A stretch of DNA of 64,000 nt from contig JADJTI010000006.1 of the NCBI GenBank assembly GCA_016711265.1, positions 62,001-126,000 on the forward strand, read 5' to 3'. Origin of the DNA: Austwickia sp. Its GTDB lineage: Bacteria > Actinomycetota > Actinomycetes > Actinomycetales > Dermatophilaceae. The translations under genes were made by a program, and so were the position numbers. This document shows, one piece after another, positions 50,548-59,573 of this stretch; positions within the stretch are counted from its first letter, which is position 1, and every line of letters starts with the position of its first letter. The notes under the pieces are model-generated. The model worked only from the letters and a program-made list of their open reading frames with translations. It had not been told where the DNA came from and did not search any database.

Positions 50548-51864
50548 ATGCTGGAAGACCCCCCCACCAGTGACGCCTCGGAACGGATCGCCGGGTGGTT
50601 CGTCCGCCGGGGGGTGCCCTCGATGCTCCAGGGATCGGGCCTGCCGCGCTCGGTGGGGCAGCGGATGGTGCCGGCGCTGGTGGTGCTCTACCTGATCTCG
50701 CTGATCCCGTACGTCGCCGCGGGGCCGTGGAATACCGCTATCGACCTCGGGTTCGCGATCGGCTCGCTCGTGCTCACGTGGGTGCTGTCCAATCTGGTAC
50801 GCCGCCGGCCACCGTTCGCCCGGATCGTCCGGTTGGGGATCATCGAGCTCGCCCTCTTCGTCCTGGTCCCCTCGCTGCTCACGATGAGCACCGATGCCGT
50901 CGGGATGGAAGAGGAATTCGGTGTCGACGCGGCGACCCTGGGGTTCGGGCTGTGGGACTACTCGTGGCAGGTGTTCCTGTGGACCGCATCCATTCAGCTC
51001 ATCTTGTTGGTCATGGTCTGGCTGCTCGTGGAGTTGGGCATCTGGACCTTGATCAGCTGGCTGACCCGGGAGCTGGTGCGCGGCTTCGAACGAACCGGGA
51101 CCACGATCGCGCGCACCGTCCCCATGCTGATCGGGGTCGTCACCTTCTTCAGCTTCACCGCCGAGGTGTGGCAATCACTCGGGCCGCTGTCCACCGGCGG
51201 CTACCTGCTCATCATCCTGCTGTTCACCGTCGTCAGCGGCGTCTTCCTCGGCGGCCGGTGGCATTTCGATCTGGACGCCGCGACCCGCTTCGAGACGCGG
51301 GCCGAGCTGGACCATGCGCTGGAGCTCGCCGAACTGCGGGCGCACACCGACGACATCGCCCTCCCAGCGCGGGCGCCGCTGGGACGCCTGCAGCGGTTCA
51401 ACCTGCGCCTGATCGTGGCCCTGTCCCGCCTGGTGGTGGCCTCATGGGTGGCCGGTTCGGTGTTCGTGTTCTTCACGGTGCTGCTGGTGCTGGCGGTAGA
51501 CGCCACGGTGGTCAAGGCCTGGACCCAGACCGACCCCTCGATCATCTGGCAGTGGTCCTCCGGCTACCGGGTGTTCGCCCTCACCCACGAACACCTCAAG
51601 GTGGCCGGCTTCCTGGCCGTGTTCAGCGGTTTCTACTTCTCCGTCGTGTCGGCCACTGATCCCCAGCTGCGGGATGAGCTGCAGGACACGGCCGCCGATG
51701 CGGTCCGTCAGGCCTGCGCCGCCCGGCTGGCGCTGGCGCACGCCTACGTCGACACCGCACCCGGCTCGGGGAACCCGGGCCTCCCGCCGGGTTCACCTCA
51801 GGACCAGCGCGATCCCCACGATGAGGGTCGTGATGAGCCAGACACTCACCCGCCCACCGCGTAG
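50548..51864 (+). CDS. Polytopic membrane protein, unknown function
   Basis: 438 residues with about seven or eight membrane segments (MVPALVVLYLISLIPYVAAG, AIDLGFAIGSLVLTWVLS, IIELALFVLVPSLL, IQLILLVMVWLLVELGIWTLISWL, VPMLIGVVTFFSFTAEVW, GGYLLIILLFTVVSGVFLGG, VVASWVAGSVFVFFTVLLVLAVDAT, VAGFLAVFSGFYFSVVSATD). A cytoplasmic loop ELDHALELAELRAHTDDIALPARAPLGRLQRF lies between the fifth and sixth groups. The C-terminus is Pro/Asp-rich. Its end overlaps lysX by 32 bases, so it may be co-transcribed. Family not recognised. Confidence 0.75.
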   Translation: MLEDPPTSDASERIAGWFVRRGVPSMLQGSGLPRSVGQRMVPALVVLYLISLIPYVAAGPWNTAIDLGFAIGSLVLTWVLSNLVRRRPPFARIVRLGIIELALFVLVPSLLTMSTDAVGMEEEFGVDAATLGFGLWDYSWQVFLWTASIQLILLVMVWLLVELGIWTLISWLTRELVRGFERTGTTIARTVPMLIGVVTFFSFTAEVWQSLGPLSTGGYLLIILLFTVVSGVFLGGRWHFDLDAATRFETRAELDHALELAELRAHTDDIALPARAPLGRLQRFNLRLIVALSRLVVASWVAGSVFVFFTVLLVLAVDATVVKAWTQTDPSIIWQWSSGYRVFALTHEHLKVAGFLAVFSGFYFSVVSATDPQLRDELQDTAADAVRQACAARLALAHAYVDTAPGSGNPGLPPGSPQDQRDPHDEGRDEPDTHPPTA

Positions 51865-54800
51865 CCCCCGCCCGACCCGCCCGGCACGCGCGTGGGTCGC
51901 GGACATCCTCACGTCGTACGTCGGGCTCCAAGCCGGCGTGTCGTTCGTGCTCGCGGTGGCTTTCACGGCGTTGCCCGGCCTGGGGGACAGTGAAGGCTTC
52001 GCCACCCTGGTGGACCTGGCCTGGACCCTGCTGGGGGCTCAGCCCAACCTCGGGTGGGCGACCGCGGTCTTCCTGGTGACCGGGGGCCTGGCCGCCCGCA
52101 AACGCGCCGCCTGGTGGTTCCTGCTGACCTTCACCGTGGTGAACCTGGTCAGCGACGTGTCGTTCTCCCTCGACGGCTTCTCCCAGGCGTGGCTCGCCGT
52201 ACCGCTGCAGGGGCTGGTGCTCGTGGCCCTGGTGTGGTGCCGCGCCGAATTCGCCGCGCGGGTCCGGGCCGCCGCTCTGCCTGCCGCGCTGGTGACGCTG
52301 GTCCTCGGGTCGACGCTGAGCGCCGTCCTGGGCCTCGGGCTGCTGACGCTCTTTCCCGGGACCGTCCCGGCGCAGGACCGGTGGACCTGGGCCCTGATCC
52401 ACACCGTCGGACTCGGGATCGGCGACGTCGAGTCGTTGCCCGGGATGCCGCCGGAGTGGGTGCTGGGCACCCTCGGCCTGCTCGGGTCCCTGAGCCTGGT
52501 CGCCGCCACGCTCGTGCTGCTGCGCTCCCGGCGCACCGCCAACGCCCTCACCGACCGCGACGAGCACGCCGTGCGCGGACTGCTGGATCGGTACGGCGAC
52601 CAGGACTCCCTGGCCTATTTCGCCACCCGCCGCGACAAGTCGGTGGTGTTCTCCCCGGACGGCCGGGCCGCCATCGCCTATCGGGTGGAGGTCGGCGTCG
52701 CCCTGGCGGCCGGTGACCCGGTCGGTGATCGCGGGTCGTGGGATCAGGCGATCCAGACGTGGCTGGCCGGCGCCCGGACGTTCGGGTGGGCCCCCGCGGT
52801 CATCGGCGCGTCCACCGCCGGCGCCACGGCGTACCACCGGCACGGCCTGAGCGCCCTGGACCTCGGCGACGAAGCCATCCTCGACCTGGGCGCGTTCTCG
52901 CTGCGCGGCCCCGACATGACCCCCGTCCGCCAGGCGGTCACCCGGGCCACCCGCGCTGGGGTGAGCGTCCGCATCCGGCGGCATCACGACGTGGACCCGG
53001 CCGAGCTGGGTCAGGCGGCGGCCCGGGCGCAACGGTGGCGCGGCGATGACGACGAACGCGGCTTCTCCATGGCATTGGGCCGTCTCGGTGATCCCGCGGA
53101 CGGCGAGTGCCTGCTGGTCGAGGCCCTGGGACCCGCCGATCCCGCCACGCCCGAGGCCGACCCGGTCGTCGGGTTGCTGTCGTTCGTGCCGTGGGGTCCG
53201 GCCGGGGCGTCGCTGGACCTGATGCGCCGGGACCCGGCGGCACCCAACGGCACCTTCGAGCTGATGGTGGCCGAGTTGTGCCGGCGTGGCGACGAATTCG
53301 GGCTGCGCCGGGTGTCGCTGAATTTCGCGATGTTCCGCGAGGCCTTCGAGGAGGGAGAGCAGCTCGGCGCCGGTCCGGTGCTGCGGCTGTGGCGCGGGGT
53401 GTTGGTGTTCCTGTCACGGTGGTGGCAGTTGGAGTCGCTGTACAAGGCCAACCTGAAGTACCAGCCGGCGTGGTCGCCGCGATTCTTGTGCTATGCCGAT
53501 GCGCGTCGGCTGCCTCGGGTGGGGGTGGCCGTGGGGGTCGCCGAAGGCTTCCTGTGGCGGTCTCGGCCGCGCTGGCACTGGCGGGGGTCCCTGGGCGAGG
53601 TACCCAGCAACGCGCCGCTGCGGCCGCTGATCGAGGACGACGAGCCCGGTGAGCCGCGCAGGCCGGAGCAGGTGAGGGTCCGGATGGCCAAGGCGGGGCG
53701 GTTGGCCGAGGCCGGGGTGGATCCGTGGCCGGTGGCCCAGCCGCCAACCATGACCGTTGCCGGGGCGGCAGCAGCAACAGAGGGTACGGCGGCCACCATC
53801 GCCGGTCGGCTGCTGGCGCTGCGCGACTTCGGCGGCGTGTTGTTCGGGGTGGTGCGCGATTGGTCCGGCGACCTGCAGGTGATCCTGGAGCGCGACCGGC
53901 TCGGCGCCGACGGCCCGCAGGGCTTGACCGCCTTCCGCGGTGCCGTCGACCTTGGCGATCTGATCGGGGTGGGCGGCCAGCTCGGCCGTTCCCGGAGCGG
54001 CGAGCTGTCCCTGCTGGTGAACGCGTGGCGGATCGAAGCCAAGTGCCTGCACCCGCTGCCCGACAAGTGGCGCGGCATGTCCGACCCGGAATCCCGAGTA
54101 CGGCAGCGTTACCTGGACATGGCGGTCAACCCGGCGATCCGCCGACGCCTGCGGGCCCGGTCCGCCGTACTCCAATCGCTGCGGAACACCCTCCACGATC
54201 GGGGTTACCTGGAGGTGGAGACCCCGATCCTGCAGACCATCCACGGGGGCGCCAACGCCCGGCCGTTCCGGACCCACATCAACGCCTACGACCTCGACCT
54301 CTACCTGCGGATCGCGCCGGAACTGTACCTGAAGCGCTGTTGTGTCGGCGGGATGGACAAGGTGTTCGAGCTGGGCCGGACGTTCCGGAACGAGGGGGTG
54401 GATTTCTCGCACAACCCGGAGTTCACGATCCTGGAGGCCTACGAAGCGCACGGCGACTACCTGACCATGATGACGCTGTGCCGCGAACTCATCCAGGCGG
54501 CCGCGATCGCCGCCAACGGCTCGGCGTTCGTCCCGGGGCCCGACGGGTCCCCCGTGGACATCGGTGGGCAGTGGCCGGTGAAGACCCTGTTCGGGGCGAT
54601 CTCGGAGGCGTTGGAGAGGCTCGGCGGTCACCCGGTGGACGCCGCCACCCCCCTGGACGACCTGCGCGCGATGGCGGATCTGGCCGGGGTGGCCTACCAG
54701 AGCGGCTGGGACGGCGGCGCGCTGGCGCTGGAGCTGTACGAGCGGCTGGTCGAGCACGCGACCACGATGCCCACGTTCTACACCGATTTCCCGGTGTCGG

Positions 54801-55123
54801 TCTCGCCGCTGACCCGCTCGCACCGCAGCGTGCCGGGCCTGACCGAACGGTGGGACCTGGTGGCCTGGGGGGTCGAACTGGGCACGGCCTACTCCGAACT
54901 GACCGACCCCCTGGAGCAGCGCCGCCGGCTCACCGCCCAGTCCCAGGAAGCCTCCCGCGGGGACCCGGAAGCCATGGAACTCGACGAGGACTTCCTGACC
55001 GCCCTGGAATACGGCATGCCGCCGACGGGAGGCCTGGGGATCGGGGTCGACCGGGTGGTCATGCTGGTCACGGGAGCGAGCATCCGGGAGACCCTGCCGT
55101 TCCCGATGACCAAGCCGCGGTGA
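51833..55123 (+). CDS. lysX: Bifunctional lysylphosphatidylglycerol synthetase/lysine-tRNA ligase LysX
   Basis: 1096 residues. Residues about 20-215 hold several membrane segments; about 240-600 is the DUF2156 lysyl-PG transferase part (GDPVGD-RGSWDQAI, DLGAFSLRGPDMTPVRQAVTRATRAGVSVRIRRHHDV, RRVSLNFAMFREAFEEGE); about 660-1096 is a class II lysyl-tRNA synthetase with an OB-fold and core motifs RQRYLDMAVNP (motif 1 region), FRNEGVDFSHNPEFTILEAYEAHGDY (motif 2) and GLGIGVDRVVMLVTG (motif 3). It charges lysine to tRNA and moves it to phosphatidylglycerol, giving resistance to cationic peptides. ATG 51833 follows GAGGG; the DUF998 gene overlaps its stop (TGATG). Confidence 0.94.
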   Translation: MSQTLTRPPRSPRPTRPARAWVADILTSYVGLQAGVSFVLAVAFTALPGLGDSEGFATLVDLAWTLLGAQPNLGWATAVFLVTGGLAARKRAAWWFLLTFTVVNLVSDVSFSLDGFSQAWLAVPLQGLVLVALVWCRAEFAARVRAAALPAALVTLVLGSTLSAVLGLGLLTLFPGTVPAQDRWTWALIHTVGLGIGDVESLPGMPPEWVLGTLGLLGSLSLVAATLVLLRSRRTANALTDRDEHAVRGLLDRYGDQDSLAYFATRRDKSVVFSPDGRAAIAYRVEVGVALAAGDPVGDRGSWDQAIQTWLAGARTFGWAPAVIGASTAGATAYHRHGLSALDLGDEAILDLGAFSLRGPDMTPVRQAVTRATRAGVSVRIRRHHDVDPAELGQAAARAQRWRGDDDERGFSMALGRLGDPADGECLLVEALGPADPATPEADPVVGLLSFVPWGPAGASLDLMRRDPAAPNGTFELMVAELCRRGDEFGLRRVSLNFAMFREAFEEGEQLGAGPVLRLWRGVLVFLSRWWQLESLYKANLKYQPAWSPRFLCYADARRLPRVGVAVGVAEGFLWRSRPRWHWRGSLGEVPSNAPLRPLIEDDEPGEPRRPEQVRVRMAKAGRLAEAGVDPWPVAQPPTMTVAGAAAATEGTAATIAGRLLALRDFGGVLFGVVRDWSGDLQVILERDRLGADGPQGLTAFRGAVDLGDLIGVGGQLGRSRSGELSLLVNAWRIEAKCLHPLPDKWRGMSDPESRVRQRYLDMAVNPAIRRRLRARSAVLQSLRNTLHDRGYLEVETPILQTIHGGANARPFRTHINAYDLDLYLRIAPELYLKRCCVGGMDKVFELGRTFRNEGVDFSHNPEFTILEAYEAHGDYLTMMTLCRELIQAAAIAANGSAFVPGPDGSPVDIGGQWPVKTLFGAISEALERLGGHPVDAATPLDDLRAMADLAGVAYQSGWDGGALALELYERLVEHATTMPTFYTDFPVSVSPLTRSHRSVPGLTERWDLVAWGVELGTAYSELTDPLEQRRRLTAQSQEASRGDPEAMELDEDFLTALEYGMPPTGGLGIGVDRVVMLVTGASIRETLPFPMTKPR

Positions 55124-55833
55124 TGACCGACCCCGGCCCACCCCCGAACGCGCGCGACGGGCACACCTGGCCGGTGTGGCCGGCCTGGTTGATCGCCTGC
55201 GGTGGCCTGCTGTACGCCGCCTGGGTGGCAGTCTCGCTGCTGGTCCCGGTCGGGCTGGATCCGGTGACGTCGTACGTGAGCGAACTGTCCGCGACCAACC
55301 AGCCCGCCTCGGCGCTGCTGCGTGTCTCCGACGCCCTGTCCGGGGTGCTGGTCGGGATCGGCGCCGCGGCGATCCTGTCCGGTCGTACGTCGCATCCAGA
55401 GCGCGCCGGCTGGCTGGCCCTGGCGGTGTTCGGCGCGGCCACGATCGCCGACGCGGCGGCCCCGCTGAGCTGTGCAGCCACCGCGGACCTGCGGTGCGCA
55501 GCCGCCGAGGCCGCCGGTGCGGTACCGCTGACGCACGTGATCCACGCCGGGACCAGCGCGGTCGCCGGGGCCGCTCTCGCGCTGGCGGTGGTGCTGCTGT
55601 CGTGGTTGGTCCGCCACGACGGGCGGGCTCTCGCGATTACCGGTGCCGGCTACCTGGCGGGCACCGCCTGGACACTGGTGGAGATGGCCCGCGGCGCCCT
55701 GGTGTTGCCGTGGCCGGCGTACCCCCCAGTACTGGGGGTGGCCCAACGGTTTCAGTTGGTGATGGCGGCGGCCTGGTTGCTGCTCCTGGCGGTGTCGCTG
55801 GCGCAGTCCCGGAGACCGGGTCGGGCCCGGTGA
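55123..55833 (+). CDS. DUF998 family membrane protein
   Basis: 236 residues, about six membrane segments: AWLIACGGLLYAAWVAVSLLVPVGLDPVTSYVSELSATNQP, VLVGIGAAAILSG, WLALAVFGAATIADAAAPLSC, HVIHAGTSAVAGAALALAVVLLSWLV and RFQLVMAAAWLLLLAVSLAQ. DPxxxYVSELSATNQP and the AGTS helix are DUF998 hallmarks. Starts by TGATG overlap with lysX, and its end overlaps the following hydrolase start (GTGA), so it belongs to the lysX transcript. Its role is unknown; association with lipid-modifying LysX hints at an envelope function. Confidence 0.88.
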   Translation: MTDPGPPPNARDGHTWPVWPAWLIACGGLLYAAWVAVSLLVPVGLDPVTSYVSELSATNQPASALLRVSDALSGVLVGIGAAAILSGRTSHPERAGWLALAVFGAATIADAAAPLSCAATADLRCAAAEAAGAVPLTHVIHAGTSAVAGAALALAVVLLSWLVRHDGRALAITGAGYLAGTAWTLVEMARGALVLPWPAYPPVLGVAQRFQLVMAAAWLLLLAVSLAQSRRPGRAR

Positions 55834-56559
55834 CTCCGGCGTCGGTGGTGCTCTGCTCGGGCCTGGGGTTGACCTGCGCGGTGTGGGACCGGGTGCGGCT
55901 CGGCCTCAGCGCCGCGCCCGGAGCGTACCGGGTGACCTGCGTGGATCGCCCCGGCCTGGACGGCACGATCCCGCCGCCGGAACCCACCACGCTGGCGGCC
56001 GAAGTGGCCCGCGTGACCCGGTGCATCGCCACATCAGCGGAGCCGGCGATCCTGGTCGGGCACTCGATGGCCGGGTTCATCGTCGAGGCGTTCGCGCGCA
56101 CCCATCCCACCGCGACCCGTGGCGTCGTCCTCCTTGACTCCAGCGTGGAGCCGGAGCCCCGGCCTGGCTCGCCGTGGCGTACCCGCAACCGGGTCGTGCT
56201 CGGCCGGTGGGGCGTGGACCGGCCGCGCTGGGGGCTTCGCTGGGGCACCGCGTTGCTGGAGGATGCCGCCTACGCCTGACCTGGCGTGGGAGCTGGAGCG
56301 GACGCGATCGACGTACCCGCTGCCCGACGTACCGGTCGCGCTGGTGGCGGCCACCCGGACCACGTGGACCCCCTGGGATCGCCGGTGGGTACGTCGGCAG
56401 CGCGGGTTGGCGGCCCGGCTGGCGCAGGACCATCCGCGCGGGTCGGCCGGGGTCACCCTGGAGGTGCTCCAGCCCTGCGGGCACTTGGTCATGAGGCACC
56501 GGCCCGAGGCCGTCGTGGCCGCGCTGGCCAGGCTCGCCTCGCAGACGTCGACGGCGTGA
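55830..56559 (+). pseudogene. Alpha/beta hydrolase broken by a single-base frameshift
   Basis: Frame 1 runs from GTG 55830 (GTGA overlap with the DUF998 gene): VVLCSGLGLTCAVWDRV, and nucleophile elbow ILVGHSMAGFIVEAFARTHP, ending at TGA 56277-56279 after LLEDAAYA. Frame 2, entered by skipping one base (T at 56277), continues DLAWELERTRSTYPLPDVPVALVAATRTTWTP, then CGHLVMRHRPEAVVAALA with the catalytic His, to 56559. Joined, it makes a normal hydrolase of about 242 residues. This could be a young inactivating insertion, a sequencing error, or (less likely) +1 recoding at GCC TGA C. Confidence 0.75.
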
Positions 56560-56594
56560 ACGCACCCCGACGCCCGCGCCCGGTGCCGTCGGCG

Positions 56595-56600
56595 TAGGTT
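56595..56600 (+). promoter_or_regulatory. -10 box for a leaderless transcript
   Basis: TAGGTT ends six bases before the ATG at 56607; GGGG lies too near the start to serve as a good Shine-Dalgarno. Confidence 0.45.
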
Positions 56601-56606
56601 CGGGGA

Positions 56607-57794
56607 ATGCGCGCCCGATCGGGAGTCGTCCTCCTGGCCGGCGTCCTCACCGTCACTCTGGTCCTGCGGGCCCCGATCACCAGCGTGCCGCCGGCCCTGC
56701 CGGTGCTCGCCACCGCGTTGGGATTGGGCCCGGTGGGCGCCGGGCTGGTCACCAGCCTGCCGTTGATCTGCTTCGGGGTGTTCGCCTTCCTCACCCCGCG
56801 CCTGGCCGCACGGTACGGCGCCGAACGCACCTTGTGGCTGGCGGTGGCCGTCCTGCTCCTCGGGCAACTCGTGCGCCCGTTCGGTGGGGTCGTCCCGTTC
56901 TTCGCGGGGACCCTGCTGCTCGGCATCGGGATCGCCGTCGGCAACGTCATCGTCCCGGCGATCGCCCGTGCCCGGTTCGCCCACCGATTGGCGCCGGTGA
57001 TGGGTGGATACGCCGCGACCATCAATCTCAGCGGTGCCGCGGGCGCGTTCGCCACGGCGCCGCTGCTCGGGCTCGGCTGGACCTGGCCGTGGGCGATCGG
57101 TGTCTGGATCCTGCCCACGGCCCTGGCACTGGGCTGGTGGACCGTGGGCCTGCGGGTGATGCGCCGGTACGACGCCGCCGGGCCGGGCCGGGTGCGGACC
57201 CCCCCAGCGTCGCTGGCCACCCTCGCCGCCCGGCCGCTGACCTGGGCGATCGCGCTAGTCATGGGCCTGCAGTCGCTGGTCTTCTACTCGCTGGTGGCGT
57301 GGATCCCGCTGATCATGATCGGCCACGGCATGAATACCCAGGCCGGCGGGCTGGCGGCCGGCCTGTTCAGCGTGCTGGGGATGCCCGGTTCGTACCTGGG
57401 GGCCTGGCTGACCCGGGCACGGCGCCCGGCGGTCGCCTTCGGGCTGCTGGGGGTCGTGTTCGTGGCGGGTTTGGCGATGCTGCTGCACCCGGGCCTGGCG
57501 ATCGCCGGCGCCGGCCTGTGCGGGCTCTGCCAAGGATTCACCCTGGCCGCGGCGCTGACCTTCATCGCCCACCAGCGGCACCCCCAGGACGTGCCGGCGG
57601 TCTCCACGCTGGCCCAGGGCGCCGGCTACCTGCTCGCCGCGGCCGGGCCGGTGCTGCTGGGCGCGCTGGTGGGCGCCACCGGGTCGTTCACCTCCGGCAA
57701 TGCGGTCCTGGTCGGCATGGTCGCACTGGTCACGGTCACGTCTGTGGGCGTCTGCCGCGCCGAACGCTCGCCGGCGCGGCAGAAGGGCTGCTGA
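56607..57794 (+). CDS. MFS transporter, CynX/NimT-like
   Basis: 395 residues, about twelve membrane spans. VLRAPITSVPPALPVLATALGLGPVGAGLVTSLPLICFGVFAFLTPRLAARYGAERTLWLA is typical for CynX/NimT (cyanate, 2-nitroimidazole) transporters with the RxPITSVPP motif; SLVFYSLVAWIPLIMIGHGM and SVLGMPGSYLGAWLTRARRP follow the family. Substrate unknown. The following aldolase and dehydrogenase genes on the same strand suggest a small sugar or polyol module, though a 29-base gap leaves independent regulation possible. Confidence 0.87.
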   Translation: MRARSGVVLLAGVLTVTLVLRAPITSVPPALPVLATALGLGPVGAGLVTSLPLICFGVFAFLTPRLAARYGAERTLWLAVAVLLLGQLVRPFGGVVPFFAGTLLLGIGIAVGNVIVPAIARARFAHRLAPVMGGYAATINLSGAAGAFATAPLLGLGWTWPWAIGVWILPTALALGWWTVGLRVMRRYDAAGPGRVRTPPASLATLAARPLTWAIALVMGLQSLVFYSLVAWIPLIMIGHGMNTQAGGLAAGLFSVLGMPGSYLGAWLTRARRPAVAFGLLGVVFVAGLAMLLHPGLAIAGAGLCGLCQGFTLAAALTFIAHQRHPQDVPAVSTLAQGAGYLLAAAGPVLLGALVGATGSFTSGNAVLVGMVALVTVTSVGVCRAERSPARQKGC

Positions 57795-57823
57795 AACACC
57801 CGCCGCGCCGCCATCCTGGTGGC

Positions 57824-58477
57824 ATGACGCTGATGCTGGAACGGGCCCGGGTCGAGGTGGTGACCGCCTGCCGCACCCTGAGCCGGCAGGGCTGGGTGGT
57901 GGGCACCGCGGGCAACGTCTCGGTCCGGGACGGGGACCTCGTGGCCATCTCTCCCAGCGGGCTGGCCTACGACGACCTCGAGACCCACCTGGTCGGCGTA
58001 CACCGGCTGGACGGCAGCCCCGTCCAGGCGCCGCTGGCACCCAGCTCGGAACTCCCGCTGCACCTGCGGATCTACGCGAGCAGCACCCACCGGGCCGTCG
58101 TCCATACCCATTCCCCCGCCTCGACGGCGGTGTCCACGCTGGTCGAGGAGGTCCCCGCGGTGCACTACTACTGCGCGCTGTTCGGCGGGCCGATCGCCGT
58201 GGCGCCGTACGCGCGGTTCGGCACCGACGAGCTGGCCGACGGCGCGGCGGCGGCACTCGCGGGCCGTCGTGGCGCGTTGTTGGCCAACCACGGGGCCGTG
58301 CTCGCCGGCGACAGGGTGACCACGGCGATGTCTCTGGTGCCGTACCTGGAGTACATCTGCGAGGTGTATCTACGGGCCGCTGCCACCGGGCTGCCGATCC
58401 GATGCCTCGACGCGGACGAGCTGGCCTCGGCGCAGGCCGCCCTGGCCGGGTACGGTCAGTCCCCAACGACACCCTGA
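57824..58477 (+). CDS. Class II aldolase/adducin family (L-fuculose-phosphate aldolase-like) protein
   Basis: 217 residues. Zinc aldolase pattern: GWVVGTAGNVSVRDGDLVAISPSGLAYDDL, PSSELPLHLRIYASSTHRAVVHTHSPASTA (catalytic Glu and HxH zinc ligands), VPAVHYYCALFGG, and RRGALLANHGAVLAGD (third His). It should split or dehydrate a sugar phosphate such as fuculose-1-phosphate or ribulose phosphate. Starts 29 bases after the MFS stop. Sits with a zinc dehydrogenase and a universal stress protein; the natural substrate cannot be fixed. Confidence 0.88.
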   Translation: MTLMLERARVEVVTACRTLSRQGWVVGTAGNVSVRDGDLVAISPSGLAYDDLETHLVGVHRLDGSPVQAPLAPSSELPLHLRIYASSTHRAVVHTHSPASTAVSTLVEEVPAVHYYCALFGGPIAVAPYARFGTDELADGAAAALAGRRGALLANHGAVLAGDRVTTAMSLVPYLEYICEVYLRAAATGLPIRCLDADELASAQAALAGYGQSPTTP

Positions 58478-58526
58478 GATGCGCAATGGCTTCGGCCGGA
58501 AGAACCTCATCAGGCAGGATCGAGAC

Positions 58527-59573
58527 ATGAGTTCCGGGAACGACACGATGTACGCGGCCGTGCTGCGTGGCGTGCAGGACCTGGTGATCGATGAGCGCGC
58601 GGTGCCGTGGCCGGGACCCGGTCAGGTGCAGGTGCAGATCACCAGCGTCGGGGTCTGCGGGTCCGACGTGCACTACTACCAGCACGGCCGGATCGGCGAC
58701 TTCGTCGTGGACTCCCCGATGATCCTGGGTCACGAGTCCGGCGGGGTGATCACCGCCGTCGGCGCCGGCGTGGACCCGGCCCGGATCGGTGAGCGGGTCT
58801 CGGTGGAACCCGGCGTCCCCGACCTGAGCTGCCGCGAATGCCGCGAGGGCCGCTACAACCTGTGTCCACAGATGCGCTTCTTCGCCACCCCGCCGATCGA
58901 CGGCTCGTTGGCGCAGTACGTCACCGTGCACGCCTCGTTCGCCTTTGCGATCCCCGACACGATGAGCGATGACGCGGCGGCGCTCATCGAGCCCCTCTCG
59001 GTCGGCCTGTGGGCCACCCGCAAGGCGGGCGTCAGCCCAGGCTCGCGGGTCCTGATCACCGGCGCCGGGCCGATCGGGCTGGTCAACGTGCAGTGCGCAG
59101 CGGCGTACGGCGCGACGCAGATCATCGTTTCGGACGTCAACGACCACCGCCTGGCGCTGGCGCGCGAGCTGGGAGCGACCGACGTGGTCGACGTCCGGGA
59201 GGAGTCGGTGCCGCAGGCCGCCGCCGGGGTCGACGTCCTGCTGGAGTGCTCGGGCAACGCCGCCGCGACCGCCGACGGCATCCGGGCGCTGCGCCCGAAC
59301 GGACGCGCCGTCCTGGTGGGCATGGGCGGGGACACGGTCACGATCCCGCTTGGCCACCTGCAGACCAAGGAGATCTGGCTCACCGGAACCTTCCGGTACG
59401 CCAACACCTGGCCGACCGCGATCGACCTGGTCGCCTCGGGCCGGATCGACGTCGATCGTCTGGTCACCGGTCACTACCGGCTCGATCAGAGCGTCGAGGC
59501 CTTGTTGTCGGGTCAGCAGGACCCCGGTGCCGTGAAATCGGTCATCAATCCACAACTGACGGGTGCCCCCTGA
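58527..59573 (+). CDS. Zinc-dependent alcohol/polyol dehydrogenase (sorbitol/xylitol DH-like)
   Basis: 348 residues, medium-chain dehydrogenase. Catalytic zinc site: VGVCGSDVHYYQHGRIGDF and LGHESGG; structural zinc region ECREGRYNLCP with one of four usual cysteines replaced (DLSCREC). NAD site: VLITGAGPIGLVNVQCAAAYGATQIIVSDVN (GxGPIG). VHYYQHG is typical of sorbitol and xylitol dehydrogenases. ATG 58527 preferred since MYAAVLRG begins the fold just after. Its stop overlaps the universal-stress-protein start (TGATG). Confidence 0.9.
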   Translation: MSSGNDTMYAAVLRGVQDLVIDERAVPWPGPGQVQVQITSVGVCGSDVHYYQHGRIGDFVVDSPMILGHESGGVITAVGAGVDPARIGERVSVEPGVPDLSCRECREGRYNLCPQMRFFATPPIDGSLAQYVTVHASFAFAIPDTMSDDAAALIEPLSVGLWATRKAGVSPGSRVLITGAGPIGLVNVQCAAAYGATQIIVSDVNDHRLALARELGATDVVDVREESVPQAAAGVDVLLECSGNAAATADGIRALRPNGRAVLVGMGGDTVTIPLGHLQTKEIWLTGTFRYANTWPTAIDLVASGRIDVDRLVTGHYRLDQSVEALLSGQQDPGAVKSVINPQLTGAP

